From Flavobacteriia bacterium (GTDB taxonomy: Bacteria; Bacteroidota; Bacteroidia; Flavobacteriales_D; Crocinitomicaceae): a DNA stretch of 41,328 nt. The stretch's first letter is position 1; every line of letters starts with the position of its first letter. This document shows positions 32,198 to 40,183 of the stretch, in pieces. The notes under the pieces were generated by a model. It worked only from the letters and a program-made list of their open reading frames with translations, was not told where the DNA came from and did no database searches. A program made the position numbers and the translations under genes. The DNA is taken from positions 1 to 41,328 of the forward strand of contig CANHQP010000030.1 in NCBI GenBank assembly GCA_947462925.1, written 5' to 3'.

Positions 32198-33139
32198 GTG
32201 TTCAAAACTAAGAAAAATATACGAATTTTTACATTTTTGCTTAAAATCTTATTATTTTTTGCATTAATTTGGTTATTTTCTAATCAAATCAAACGGATTG
32301 ATTGGTCAAAATGGGATGAAATTTCAATTCAAAATCCACTTGAATTTATCTTGGTAATTCTGCTCGTTATGCTCAATTGGGGGATTGAATTTGGGAAATG
32401 GAATGTGGTTTTGGATTTTACGGCCACTAATACCAATCGAGAAATTAAATTAAAATCATTTCTGGCTGGAATCATCACCGGATTGTTGACACCTAACATG
32501 ATTGGCAACTTTTTAGGTCGCATGTTTTATTTTCAACGCAGAGAACGACCATCGATTATTTTGCTGACACTTTTTTCAAATGCAGCTCAATTTTTGGCAA
32601 GTATCCTTTTTGGAATACTGGGAATCATCTGGTTAGGAATCCCTAATAATGATTTCAGTTGGTCTGAAGATTCATTTTTACTGGCGTCAATTATCGGATT
32701 TTCGATTTTAACTTTGCTTTATTTCAAATTTGAAAAAGTACCATTTCAGTTCATAAAAGAGAACAAACACATCAAGCGAATCGCACCTTTGATGCAAAAA
32801 AATAGCTTTTTCAGATTGAAACTGTTAATTTTGAGCTGTTTTAGACACTTCATCTTTGCGCTCCAATATTGGTTGTTGCTAGATGCTTTTGGAATTGAAA
32901 TACAAATAAATTGGTTGGGTTGGATTTGGCAAATTTTCTTTTGGGCAACATTGATTCCGTCGCTTTGGTTCGGAAAATTAATCATTCGCGAATCGATGGC
33001 ACTATGGATTCTCGCGCCGCTTACTTCAAATCCTGCTTTGGTTTTGTTTGCATCAGTTGCACTTTGGATCATCAACCAAGCAGTGCCAGCAGCAGTTGGA
33101 ATTCCATTTTTGAAAACGAATAATTCGAAGAGACTATGA
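32198..33139 (+). CDS. UPF0104 / lysylphosphatidylglycerol synthase-like membrane protein
   Basis: From GTG 32198 the protein has about 313 residues with seven to eight hydrophobic segments. It matches the AglD/UPF0104 flippase-like membrane domain: LLVMLNWGIEFGKWNVVL, then SFLAGIITGLLTPNMIGNFLGRMFYF, a conserved G-x-x-TP loop. It lacks the soluble MprF aminoacyltransferase domain. The open frame runs back to a TTG at 32108 inside ruvC, but those residues are antisense to ruvC, so GTG 32198 is preferred. It overlaps the following GT2 gene by four bases (ATGA), suggesting a pair handling a lipid-linked sugar. Confidence 0.8.
   Translation: MFKTKKNIRIFTFLLKILLFFALIWLFSNQIKRIDWSKWDEISIQNPLEFILVILLVMLNWGIEFGKWNVVLDFTATNTNREIKLKSFLAGIITGLLTPNMIGNFLGRMFYFQRRERPSIILLTLFSNAAQFLASILFGILGIIWLGIPNNDFSWSEDSFLLASIIGFSILTLLYFKFEKVPFQFIKENKHIKRIAPLMQKNSFFRLKLLILSCFRHFIFALQYWLLLDAFGIEIQINWLGWIWQIFFWATLIPSLWFGKLIIRESMALWILAPLTSNPALVLFASVALWIINQAVPAAVGIPFLKTNNSKRL
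32203..32210 (-). promoter_or_regulatory. TAnnTTTG promoter of ruvC inside the divergent gene
   Basis: TAGTTTTG on the minus strand lies within the first codons of the divergent UPF0104 gene (if that starts at 32198) and 20 bases before ruvC ATG 32182. Confidence 0.5.
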
Positions 33140-34218
33140 TTTGGTTATACATGATCATTTTTAGTGCATTTTCAATTTTCTGCCTTTTTGGTTTTTGGAT
33201 TCGCTGGCAGTGGAATAAAAACTACCAAGAAAAGCGCAAGTTTTATCAAATCCAAGAAATTTCGGTCGTAATTCCTTTTAGAAATGAAGTGAAAAACTTG
33301 CCTAGTTTGATTCAATCGCTCAATAACCTAGTAGTTTTTCCGCGAGAAATTATTTTTGTTGACGATCATTCTGAAGATGAATTCAAACATTGCTTCAACG
33401 AATTGAATGTTCCGTTTAAAACTTCACTAATCAATTTAGCAGCAGGGGATGAAGGCAAGAAAACAGCACTCAGGGCTGGAATTTCAGATGCTATAGGAGA
33501 ATTCATTTTAACTTGGGATGCTGATATTGTTGTCAAGCCAAATTTCTTTAATCAATTAGCAAAAACACCAGTTTCAGATTTATTGATTTTGCCAGTCTCA
33601 ATGCCTGGGAAAAATTTAAAGCAATTCTTTTTTGAATTGGATTTCCAATATTTGAATGCCTTAAATACTGCTATTTCTGGTCATACAAAACCAATCGCTG
33701 CCAATGGCGCCAATCTACTTTTCAACAAAGCGATTTTTGAAGAAATTGATTCTTTTGATGACCATGCAGATGTTGCAAGTGGCGATGATTCCTTTTTATT
33801 GCTCGATTTCAAAAATCACAAAAAAACGATTGAATTGGCATTGAATTCTGATTTACAAGTAAAAACGCCCATTCCAACTACCTGGGAAGGAATCATTAAT
33901 CAGCGCTTGCGATGGATTGGAAAATCTAAAAAAGTGGGAGATCGTTTTGCCAATTATCTAGCCATCTTTGGTTTAATTTACCATGTAGGTTTTTGGTTGA
34001 TGTTTTTAACAGATGCCACATGGAATCAATTAACCATTCTTTTTTATTGGAAAATTTTGCTCGATGGCTTGTTGATTTTCCCTTATTTACGCATTTTAAA
34101 ACGGTCTTGGCTCGCTTTATTTATTCCAGTATTTTCCATGATTTATCCCATTTATATGTTGATGATTTTGGTAATGACACTGTTTTACGAACCTGAATGG
34201 AAAGGCAGAAGTATTTAA
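33136..34218 (+). CDS. Membrane glycosyltransferase family 2
   Basis: The 360-residue protein has one N-terminal membrane segment (2-23), a cytosolic GT-A domain and about three C-terminal segments (from about 275). GT2 motifs: ISVVIPFRNEVKNLP, IIFVDDHSEDEF, LTWDADIVV as metal DxD, ANGANLLF, ASGDDSFLL for the ED-like catalytic acid, and QRLRWIGKS as the QxxRW motif of processive enzymes. Donor and acceptor cannot be read. The start overlaps the UPF0104 gene (ATGA), and the pair probably acts on a polyprenyl- or glycerolipid-linked sugar. Confidence 0.87.
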   Translation: MIWLYMIIFSAFSIFCLFGFWIRWQWNKNYQEKRKFYQIQEISVVIPFRNEVKNLPSLIQSLNNLVVFPREIIFVDDHSEDEFKHCFNELNVPFKTSLINLAAGDEGKKTALRAGISDAIGEFILTWDADIVVKPNFFNQLAKTPVSDLLILPVSMPGKNLKQFFFELDFQYLNALNTAISGHTKPIAANGANLLFNKAIFEEIDSFDDHADVASGDDSFLLLDFKNHKKTIELALNSDLQVKTPIPTTWEGIINQRLRWIGKSKKVGDRFANYLAIFGLIYHVGFWLMFLTDATWNQLTILFYWKILLDGLLIFPYLRILKRSWLALFIPVFSMIYPIYMLMILVMTLFYEPEWKGRSI

Positions 34219-34230
34219 AATTAGAATAAG

Positions 34231-34632
34231 ATGATTCAAAAAATCCCATTTAGAATTGCACTTGCATTCTTGTTAACATTGCTGTCAAGTGTTTTTATTT
34301 TTCACTTTTTGGTGATGTTGAAAATCATTCCTTACACGATTGTTTGGGCTGGAAAAATAGAGAATGACACTCAAATGTATCAATTTGAAAGTGTATCAGT
34401 TTTGATAAATGTCATTTTGTTTTCTGCCATTTTAATCAAAGGTCAAATCGTTCCATGGAACGTAAATCCAAAAATCATTCAAGTAATTTTGTACATTTTT
34501 GTAGTGATTTTCGCGCTGAATACCATTGGAAATCTTTTTGCCAAAATGAATTTAGAAACTTATATTTTTACACCATTAACTTTCATTTCTGCATTTCTTT
34601 GTTTGAGAATTGCGCTTGAAAAATCAAAATAG
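34231..34632 (+). CDS. Small four-helix membrane protein of unknown function
   Basis: The 133-residue product has four hydrophobic segments (about 9-31, 50-70, 83-104 and 112-130), with VWAGKIENDTQMYQFESVSVLINV between the first two. I do not name a family. It follows the GT2 gene by 12 bases in the same direction and is followed by a DUF2798 gene after six bases, so all are probably one transcript. Coding status is supported by packing with neighbours and a coherent membrane pattern. Confidence 0.7.
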   Translation: MIQKIPFRIALAFLLTLLSSVFIFHFLVMLKIIPYTIVWAGKIENDTQMYQFESVSVLINVILFSAILIKGQIVPWNVNPKIIQVILYIFVVIFALNTIGNLFAKMNLETYIFTPLTFISAFLCLRIALEKSK

Positions 34633-34638
34633 TTCCAA

Positions 34639-34848
34639 TTGAAGACAAAAGAAGAAATCAAATTTGCAACTTTAATGAGTTTAATCACAACCTTTTTTGT
34701 GACGTTCGTGATTGTTTCAATCAATTTGGGATTCAAGCCTAACTTTCTATTTATCTGGATGAGAACTTGGGCGATTGCATTTATTTTGGTGGGAATTTCA
34801 ATTTTATACTTCGCTCCCATTTTAAGAAAATTCATTTTTAAAAAGTAA
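34639..34848 (+). CDS. DUF2798 two-helix membrane protein
   Basis: The 69-residue protein has two membrane segments (about 11-30 and 43-62) with FVTFVIVSINLGF and WMRTWAIAFILVGISIL, the DUF2798 pattern. Function of the family is unknown. Translation appears to start at TTG 34639, because the first ATG in frame (codon 13) lies inside the first helix. It lies six bases after the previous membrane gene. Confidence 0.75.
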   Translation: MKTKEEIKFATLMSLITTFFVTFVIVSINLGFKPNFLFIWMRTWAIAFILVGISILYFAPILRKFIFKK

Positions 34849-34879
34849 GATTTAAAACAAATCTTTGCCTAAAACTGTT

Positions 34880-34887
34880 TATTTTTG
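34880..34887 (+). promoter_or_regulatory. TAnnTTTG promoter element of the DUF3050 gene
   Basis: TATTTTTG lies 32 bases before the ATG at 34920 and gives this gene its own transcript separate from the membrane-protein genes upstream. Confidence 0.55.
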
Positions 34888-34919
34888 GCAACGAATTTTT
34901 TAAATTAAAATTAAAGATA

Positions 34920-35705
34920 ATGAATCCTTATATTCAGAAAATCCAAACAAACATTGAACCTTTACGACAAGAAATTATCAATCACAAAGTATATTCTTTG
35001 ATCAACGACATTGACGATTTGAAAATCTTTATGCAACACCACATTTTTGCTGTTTGGGATTTTATGTCGCTGCTAAAATCTTTGCAACGAAACTTGACTT
35101 GTGTTTCCGTTCCATGGTTTCCTGTTGGTTCTGCTGACACACGTTATTTAATCAATGAAATCGTGGTTGGCGAAGAATCTGATGTAGACGAAAATGGCGT
35201 TCGAAAAAGTCACTTTGAATTGTATTCAGACGCCATGAAACAAGCAGGTGCAGATATGACGCAAATCAATCAATTCATCGATTTATTGAAAGCTGGAACT
35301 TCTGTTACTGACGCTTTAAATGCAGTTGAAATGTCGCAGTCAATCAAAGATTTTGTTGGATTTACATTTCAAATCATTGATTCTGAAAAAGCATATTTAC
35401 AATCCGCGATTTTTACTTTTGGTAGAGAAGATTTGATTCCTGGAATGTTTTATTCAATCATCAACGATATTCACCAAAAATTTCCTGAGAGCGTTTCTGT
35501 TTTCAAATACTATTTGGAACGCCACATCGAAGTAGATGGCGATCACCATTCACATTTAGCATTAGAGATGACTGCAAATTTGTGTGGAAATGACGAAACA
35601 AAATGGCAAGAAGCAGAAACTGCCATAATCGAATCTTTAAAGCAAAGAATCAAGTTATGGGATGGTGTATATGAAGAAATTTCAATGGAGATGTCAAGAA
35701 TTTAG
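34920..35705 (+). CDS. DUF3050 protein, predicted heme-oxygenase-like diiron oxidase
   Basis: The 261-residue soluble helical protein matches DUF3050 (MQHHIFAVWDFMSLLKSLQ, then VPWFPVGSADTRYLINEIV and SHFELY). The family belongs to the heme-oxygenase-like fold. The candidate metal ligands are H98, E170, H202, D206 and H209, plus a Glu in 80-91. The E-to-H distance of 32 residues and the HxxxDxxH spacing equal those I recall for the CADD diiron protein (E142, H174, D178, H181). If so, it is a diiron oxidase or oxygenase acting on an unknown substrate. Family is fairly sure; metal site and activity are inferred. It ends in a strong terminator. Confidence 0.85.
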   Translation: MNPYIQKIQTNIEPLRQEIINHKVYSLINDIDDLKIFMQHHIFAVWDFMSLLKSLQRNLTCVSVPWFPVGSADTRYLINEIVVGEESDVDENGVRKSHFELYSDAMKQAGADMTQINQFIDLLKAGTSVTDALNAVEMSQSIKDFVGFTFQIIDSEKAYLQSAIFTFGREDLIPGMFYSIINDIHQKFPESVSVFKYYLERHIEVDGDHHSHLALEMTANLCGNDETKWQEAETAIIESLKQRIKLWDGVYEEISMEMSRI

Positions 35706-35741
35706 TTTGCAAAAAGCAAAATGAACTTTATTAGAAACTAA

Positions 35742-35771
35742 AAAAGCCATTGTATTCCTACAATGGCTTTT
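35742..35771. terminator. Bidirectional terminator between DUF3050 and the secreted hypothetical gene
   Basis: AAAAGCCATTGTA and TACAATGGCTTTT form a perfect 13-bp stem with loop TTCC, followed by ATTTTTT on the plus strand and an A/T tract on the other. Confidence 0.92.
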
Positions 35772-35787
35772 ATTTTTTAGCAGCTAA

Positions 35788-36216
35788 TTACAAATCCTCT
35801 GGTAATTGAACCGTTTTATAAGATTTCGCTTTAGGCTTTAATTTATCGATGAAAACCACTTTAAATTTTTCTCCAGTTGGCGTAATAATCATTTCTGATA
35901 TACCGTTTGAGATTGTTGGCGGTTGCTTTTTAGCATTGTATACGTTTTTATCCATATACAATTCATAAGTATCATCTTTGTATTGCAAGAACACAGAAAC
36001 AATCACACCATTTTCAACACGTACTTTTCCAGAAACACAACTAGTATTTTCACCTTCAAAAAAACTAATAATTACATTTCTGTGCATGTCATCTGCGATC
36101 GTGTAAGATCCTCGTTTGGTGAATGCTTCTTCTAATTTCTTAAAACAGTCGTCAGACTGAGAAAACGCACTGATTGATAGGAGTAATGTTAAACTAAACA
36201 GTAAACTTTTTTTCAT
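35788..36216 (-). CDS. Secreted hypothetical protein with two cysteines
   Basis: The 142-residue product has a classical signal peptide (1-19, MKKSLLFSLTLLLSISAFS) and a mature single domain of beta strands with Cys near positions 24 and 60 that could form a disulphide (DDCFKKLEEAF and NTSCVSGKV). I do not recognise the family. It has its own TATATTTG promoter and a terminator at its 3' end, so it is monocistronic, and it diverges from gmhA. Confidence 0.72.
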   Translation of the reverse strand: MKKSLLFSLTLLLSISAFSQSDDCFKKLEEAFTKRGSYTIADDMHRNVIISFFEGENTSCVSGKVRVENGVIVSVFLQYKDDTYELYMDKNVYNAKKQPPTISNGISEMIITPTGEKFKVVFIDKLKPKAKSYKTVQLPEDL

Positions 36217-36247
36217 ATTGATGTTATTTTATGAGTTTCCTCAGTTC

Positions 36248-36255
36248 CAAATATA
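36248..36255 (-). promoter_or_regulatory. TAnnTTTG promoter of the secreted hypothetical gene
   Basis: TATATTTG on the minus strand lies 31 bases before ATG 36216 in the gap shared with gmhA. Confidence 0.55.
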
Positions 36256-36296
36256 GTAAGTTTGATTTAAATGTAGCTAGTCAAAACGAAATTAAT

Positions 36297-36304
36297 TAAT
36301 TTTG
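36297..36304 (+). promoter_or_regulatory. TAnnTTTG promoter of gmhA
   Basis: TAATTTTG ends 16 bases before ATG 36321. With the minus-strand element at 36248 it makes a compact divergent promoter region. Confidence 0.55.
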
Positions 36305-36320
36305 ACAAAAATCAAACACG

Positions 36321-36896
36321 ATGAGCACAAAACAAATTGCAAGCCATTTTTCCGAAGCTGCCGAAATTTTGCTAAAATTTAACAATTCAGCAAATATGGA
36401 ATTGATCGAAAAAGCAGGTCAAATTTTAGTGGAATCATTGGAAAATGGTCACAAGATAATTAGCTGTGGTAATGGTGGTTCTATGTGCGATTCGATGCAT
36501 TTCGCTGAAGAATTAACTGGACGATATCGCAATAATCGAAAAGCCATCCCTGCAATCTCTATTTCAGATCCAAGTCATCTTTCTTGTGTATCTAACGACT
36601 ATGGCTATGAATTTGTATTCTCTCGTTTTGTGGAAGCTTTCGGTCAACCGGGTGATGTATTAGTTGGAATTTCAACTTCAGGTAACTCTAAAAATGTATT
36701 GAACGCCATTGCAGCTGCCAAAGAAAAGGGAATGAAGGTAATTGGTCTAACGGGAAAAGACGGCGGAACAATGGCTCAACTTTGTGATGTAGAAGTTCGA
36801 GCGCCTGAATCAAAATATGCTGACAGAGCGCAAGAAATTCACATCAAAGTGATTCACAGTTTGATTGATTATGTGGAAACATATCTGTTAGACTGA
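36321..36896 (+). CDS. gmhA: Phosphoheptose isomerase GmhA-like SIS enzyme
   Basis: The 191-residue SIS-domain protein has the phosphosugar loop [17 protein letters not shown], with H60 and E63/E64 matching the catalytic His and Glu region of Gmh[12 protein letters not shown] is the second phosphate loop, and the C-terminal [15 protein letters not shown] helix carries the other conserved His. It would convert sedoheptulose-7-phosphate to D-glycero-heptose-7-phosphate for lipopolysaccharide core or S-layer heptose. No other heptose gene (hldE, gmhB) is close, so a related phosphosugar isomerase cannot be excluded. Confidence 0.85.
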   Translation: MSTKQIASHFSEAAEILLKFNNSANMELIEKAGQILVESLENGHKIISCGNGGSMCDSMHFAEELTGRYRNNRKAIPAISISDPSHLSCVSNDYGYEFVFSRFVEAFGQPGDVLVGISTSGNSKNVLNAIAAAKEKGMKVIGLTGKDGGTMAQLCDVEVRAPESKYADRAQEIHIKVIHSLIDYVETYLLD

Positions 36897-36916
36897 AAAA
36901 AAGCAATTTCAAATAT

Positions 36917-36944
36917 AAAAGAGGATGATTTTCCTCTTTTTTTA
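36917..36944. terminator. Terminator for gmhA overlapping the end of the GtrA gene
   Basis: AAAAGAGGA and TCCTCTTTT form a 9-bp stem with loop TGATTT, followed by TTTT on the plus strand. The T tract runs into the stop codon of the convergent GtrA gene at 36942. Confidence 0.8.
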
Positions 36945-37418
36945 TGCTTTCTTTTCTTTAAAAGTGAAATACTTTTGACTAGTGTAACTGTAGAAAACCA
37001 CAATGATAATCGTAAGGAATTTTGCAAGTGTGGGAAAAAAATGAAGAAATTCTACGAAGAACTTCATCATCACATAATTAAGGAAAAAGTTAGTCATCAC
37101 CAATAGAAAATAGCGAAACAATTGCACCTTACCACTCAAGTTAGATTCTGTCCAAACAATGTATTTAGACATCAAAAATCCTGTAGGAAAAGTGATAAAA
37201 AATGCCATAATCAAGGCAGCATTATAGGGTTTTAGAACGATAAATCCTAAATCCAACACCTCCTTGTGCAGGATGAAATGAAAACTAATGAAAAATAAAA
37301 CCAAATCCAAAACTACATTCGTTCCGCCACAAACGGCATAACGAAACGTTTGCAAAGGCATAATTCTCCTGAAAAGTGGATGAAAAAAATCAATAAAAGC
37401 GACAATCTTATCTCTCAT
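36942..37418 (-). CDS. GtrA-family membrane protein
   Basis: The 158-residue protein has four membrane segments (about 30-50, 60-83, 100-118 and 128-150) and the GtrA pattern: FRYAVCGGTNVVLDLVLFF at the start, FFITFPTGFLMSKYIVW in the middle and TIIIVVFYSYTSQKYFTF at the end. GtrA-like proteins are thought to flip undecaprenyl- or decaprenyl-phosphate sugars across the inner membrane. It is the last gene of a three-gene operon after a methyltransferase and an LMW phosphatase. Confidence 0.88.
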   Translation of the reverse strand: MRDKIVAFIDFFHPLFRRIMPLQTFRYAVCGGTNVVLDLVLFFISFHFILHKEVLDLGFIVLKPYNAALIMAFFITFPTGFLMSKYIVWTESNLSGKVQLFRYFLLVMTNFFLNYVMMKFFVEFLHFFPTLAKFLTIIIVVFYSYTSQKYFTFKEKKA

Positions 37419-37424
37419 TTCAAC

Positions 37425-38138
37425 TTACGCTAATTTTCCAATGGCAAACATCGCAGGGATTTTTCCGAAATCGTATGCATTTTCTCGCCAATCGACAATG
37501 CGCATTGATTTAATTCGTTCGTCGTAGCAAGTTAAATTAGAGGCGATGCACAAATAAGTTTCATCCATCAATTCATTCAACAAATCTTCCAAAATATGCA
37601 TATTTCGGAATGGCGTATCCATAAATAAATGCGTCATCCCTGTTTTTCTTGCCGAAATTTCAAATTCTTTCAATTTGCGAATGCGTTCTTTACGCTCTCT
37701 TGGCAAATAGCCGTGAAATGCAAATTCTTGACCGTTAAAACCACTTCCAATCAACGTCAATAAAATAGAGGAAGGACCAACTAGTGGTAAAACATGAATA
37801 TTTTGTTGATGAGCCAAAGCCACTAAATTTCCTCCAGGATCTGCAATTCCAGGGCAACCCGCTTCAGAAAGTATCGCCATATTTTGACCTTCGCGAACAA
37901 TCTTCAGAAATTGATTCAAATTCTCATGTGGTGTCTTTTTATTTAAAATATAAAAAGTCGATTCGTCAATGGGAAACTCACGGTCTAATTTTCTCAAATA
38001 ACGTCTAGCGGACTTCAAATCTTCTACTGCGAAAAATCTTAAATCCTTGGCAATGGCTATTACATCAGCAGGAATTACGTGAGAAGTGCCTTCACTTCCT
38101 AAAGTTGTTGGTAATAAATATAATTTTCCAGTTGCCAT
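37425..38138 (-). CDS. Tetrapyrrole-methylase-fold SAM methyltransferase (RsmI-related)
   Basis: The 237-residue protein has the tetrapyrrole methylase fold shared with RsmI, the 16S rRNA 2'-O-ribose methyltransferase (C1402). Motifs are FAVEDLKSARRYLRKL, the SEAGCPGIADPGG SAM-binding loop, VLPLVGPSSILLTLIGSG and FHGYLPRERKER. It is shorter than classical RsmI and lacks its C-terminal extension, so it may be the second, RsmI-like paralogue common in Bacteroidota, with an unproven target. It starts one base after the LMW phosphatase stop. Confidence 0.82.
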   Translation of the reverse strand: MATGKLYLLPTTLGSEGTSHVIPADVIAIAKDLRFFAVEDLKSARRYLRKLDREFPIDESTFYILNKKTPHENLNQFLKIVREGQNMAILSEAGCPGIADPGGNLVALAHQQNIHVLPLVGPSSILLTLIGSGFNGQEFAFHGYLPRERKERIRKLKEFEISARKTGMTHLFMDTPFRNMHILEDLLNELMDETYLCIASNLTCYDERIKSMRIVDWRENAYDFGKIPAMFAIGKLA

Positions 38139-38139
38139 T

Positions 38140-38604
38140 TTACAATTGATTATTTTTAATTTTTTCGATAATTATTTCTGTTGCCTCATCTAACAAATCA
38201 TACACATGCTCGAATCCAGCCTGTCCTCCATAATAAGGATCTGGAACTTCTGCATCTATTTTAGATATTTCATTTAGAATCAGTTTTACTTTCTTTTTGT
38301 CTGAATCAGTTTGAGATAACGCCAATACATTTCTTAAATTGCTTTGGTCCATCACATAAATCAAGTCAAAATCCTGAAAATCCTTGGATTTAAATTGTCT
38401 TGCACGCAAAAAAGAAATATCTGTTCCACGCTTTTTGGCTGTTGCGGTCATTCTATGATCAGGCGCATCTCCTGCATGTAACGCAGATGTTCCTGCAGAA
38501 TCAACTTCCACATCCAAATTGTTATCACTCACTTTCTGGCGCAAAAGTCCATCAGCAAGTGGTGACCTGCAAATATTCCCTAAACAAACCATTAAAATTT
38601 TCAT
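38140..38604 (-). CDS. Low-molecular-weight protein-tyrosine phosphatase
   Basis: From ATG 38604 the protein is 154 residues. The P-loop is VCLGNICRSPLAD, with nucleophile C7 and R13. The general-acid loop is VPDPYYGG near 112-119. LMW phosphatases in bacteria often counter BY-kinases that control polysaccharide export, and the operon partner GtrA fits an envelope role. An upstream frame to 38670 would add 22 residues before the first strand and cross the promoter TACCTTTG, so the inner start is chosen. Confidence 0.92.
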   Translation of the reverse strand: MKILMVCLGNICRSPLADGLLRQKVSDNNLDVEVDSAGTSALHAGDAPDHRMTATAKKRGTDISFLRARQFKSKDFQDFDLIYVMDQSNLRNVLALSQTDSDKKKVKLILNEISKIDAEVPDPYYGGQAGFEHVYDLLDEATEIIIEKIKNNQL

Positions 38605-38609
38605 GGATG

Positions 38610-38617
38610 CAAAGGTA
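38610..38617 (-). promoter_or_regulatory. TAnnTTTG promoter of the LMW-phosphatase/methyltransferase/GtrA operon
   Basis: TACCTTTG on the minus strand ends five bases before ATG 38604, so the leader is nearly absent. Confidence 0.55.
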
Positions 38618-38636
38618 ATGAGAATTTGGGAGATGG

Positions 38637-38724
38637 AGACATTAGACCCAAGACAATAGACTGAAGACAATAGAAATTTTAAAAATCTAAAAGTCTAATA
38701 ATCTAATAGTCTAACAATCTAAAA
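38637..38724. repeat. Heptameric AGAC repeat with inverted octameric TCTAA arm
   Basis: Left arm 38637-38678: six 7-base units (AGACATT, AGACCCA, AGACAAT, AGACTGA, AGACAAT, AGAAATT). Right arm 38686-38724: five TCT triplets at exact 8-base spacing (TCTAAAAG, TCTAATAA, TCTAATAG, TCTAACAA, TCTAAAAA), the opposite orientation of the same word. It lies between divergent promoters. Confidence 0.85.
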
Positions 38725-38757
38725 AAATTACTATTTTAAGATATTAGTATTTTTAGC

Positions 38758-38765
38758 TAACTTCG
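38758..38765 (+). promoter_or_regulatory. TAnnTTCG promoter element of lpd
   Basis: TAACTTCG lies 26 bases before ATG 38792 and differs from TAnnTTTG by one base, like the ribD element. Confidence 0.4.
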
Positions 38766-38791
38766 CGCACTAGATTTTTATTGATAAGAAC

Positions 38792-40183
38792 ATGAATTAC
38801 GACATTATAGTTATTGGAAGCGGACCTGGTGGATATGTTACTGCCATCCGTGCTTCTCAATTGGGTTTAAAAACTGCAATTGTTGAACGCGAATCATTGG
38901 GTGGAATTTGCCTTAATTGGGGATGTATTCCTACCAAAGCACTTTTAAAAAGTGCAAATGTTTACGAGTATCTTCAACATGCTTCTGATTACGGAATCAC
39001 TGTAAAAGAAGGTTCTGCAGATTTCAATGCAATCATCGACAGAAGTCGTGGTGTAGCAAACGGAATGAGTAACGGAATCCAGTTCTTGATGAAAAAGAAC
39101 AAAATTGATGTAATCAAAGGTTCTGGAAAAATCAAAGCTGGAAAAAAAGTAGATGTTACCGCTGAAGATGGCACTGTAACTGAGTATACTGCTGACAAAG
39201 GAGTGATTTTAGCAACTGGAGCTCGTTCTCGTAAATTGCCAAACATTCCACAAGACGGAGAAAAAATTATTGGTTACCGTGAAGCGATGACTTTGAAATC
39301 TTTGCCAAAAAGATTGGTTGTTGTTGGTTCTGGTGCAATTGGTGTTGAATTTGCTTATTTCTACAATACATTAGGAACAGAAGTTACTATTGTTGAATTT
39401 ATGCCAAACATCGTTCCAGTTGAAGACGAGGAAGTTTCTAAACAAATGGAAAAATCTTTCAAAAAATCGGGAATCAATATTTTGACAAACGCTTCTGTTG
39501 AAACGGTTGAAAAAACAGCTAAAGGTTGTATCGTAACGGTAAAGACTGCCAAAGGTGAAGAAAAAATCGAATGTGATGTTGTTCTTTCTGCAGTCGGTAT
39601 CGAAACAAACATCGAAGGACTTGGTTTGGAAGAAGTTGGTATCGCCACTGACAAAGGTCGTGTTTTGGTAAATGATTTCTACCAAACAAATATCCCAGGT
39701 TATTATGCTATTGGTGACATCGTTCCTGGTCCAGCTTTGGCACACGTTGCTTCTGCGGAAGGAATTATTTGTGTTGAAAAAATCGCAGGTCACCACCCTG
39801 AGCCATTGGATTACGGAAACATCCCAGGATGTACATACGCTTCTCCAGAAATTGCTTCTGTTGGTATGACTGAAAAAGCAGCAAAAGCGGCTGGTTTAGA
39901 CATCAAAATCGGTAAATTCCCATTCTCTGCATCAGGTAAAGCAAGTGCTGCTGGCGCAAAAGATGGTTTCGTAAAATTGATTTTCGACGCGAAATACGGT
40001 GAATTGTTAGGAGCTCACATGATTGGTGCAAATGTTACTGAGATGATTGCTGAAATCGTTGCTGTTCGTAAACTAGAAGTTACTGGTGAAGCATTGATTA
40101 AAACGGTTCACCCACACCCAACAATGTCTGAAGCAGTGATGGAAGCTGCAGCGGCTGCTTATGGGGAAGTGATTCATTTGTAA
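38792..40183 (+). CDS. lpdA: Dihydrolipoyl dehydrogenase
   Basis: The 463-residue flavoenzyme (E3 of 2-oxoacid dehydrogenase complexes and the glycine cleavage system) is complete. FAD-binding IGSGPGGYVTAIRA comes first, then the redox disulphide GGICLNWGCIPTKALL with C40 and C45, NAD-binding VVGSGAIGVEFAYF, and the second FAD motif YAIGDIV. The C-terminal interface motif HPHPTMSEAVMEAA carries the catalytic His-Glu pair. It is monocistronic, with no E1/E2 genes nearby and a terminator downstream. The stop codon overlaps the first unit of a heptameric repeat. Confidence 0.96.
   Translation: MNYDIIVIGSGPGGYVTAIRASQLGLKTAIVERESLGGICLNWGCIPTKALLKSANVYEYLQHASDYGITVKEGSADFNAIIDRSRGVANGMSNGIQFLMKKNKIDVIKGSGKIKAGKKVDVTAEDGTVTEYTADKGVILATGARSRKLPNIPQDGEKIIGYREAMTLKSLPKRLVVVGSGAIGVEFAYFYNTLGTEVTIVEFMPNIVPVEDEEVSKQMEKSFKKSGINILTNASVETVEKTAKGCIVTVKTAKGEEKIECDVVLSAVGIETNIEGLGLEEVGIATDKGRVLVNDFYQTNIPGYYAIGDIVPGPALAHVASAEGIICVEKIAGHHPEPLDYGNIPGCTYASPEIASVGMTEKAAKAAGLDIKIGKFPFSASGKASAAGAKDGFVKLIFDAKYGELLGAHMIGANVTEMIAEIVAVRKLEVTGEALIKTVHPHPTMSEAVMEAAAAAYGEVIHL

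Noticed and set aside
36321..38604. LPS heptose cluster
   Set aside because: Only gmhA fits; GtrA, methyltransferase and phosphatase form a separate operon on the other strand.
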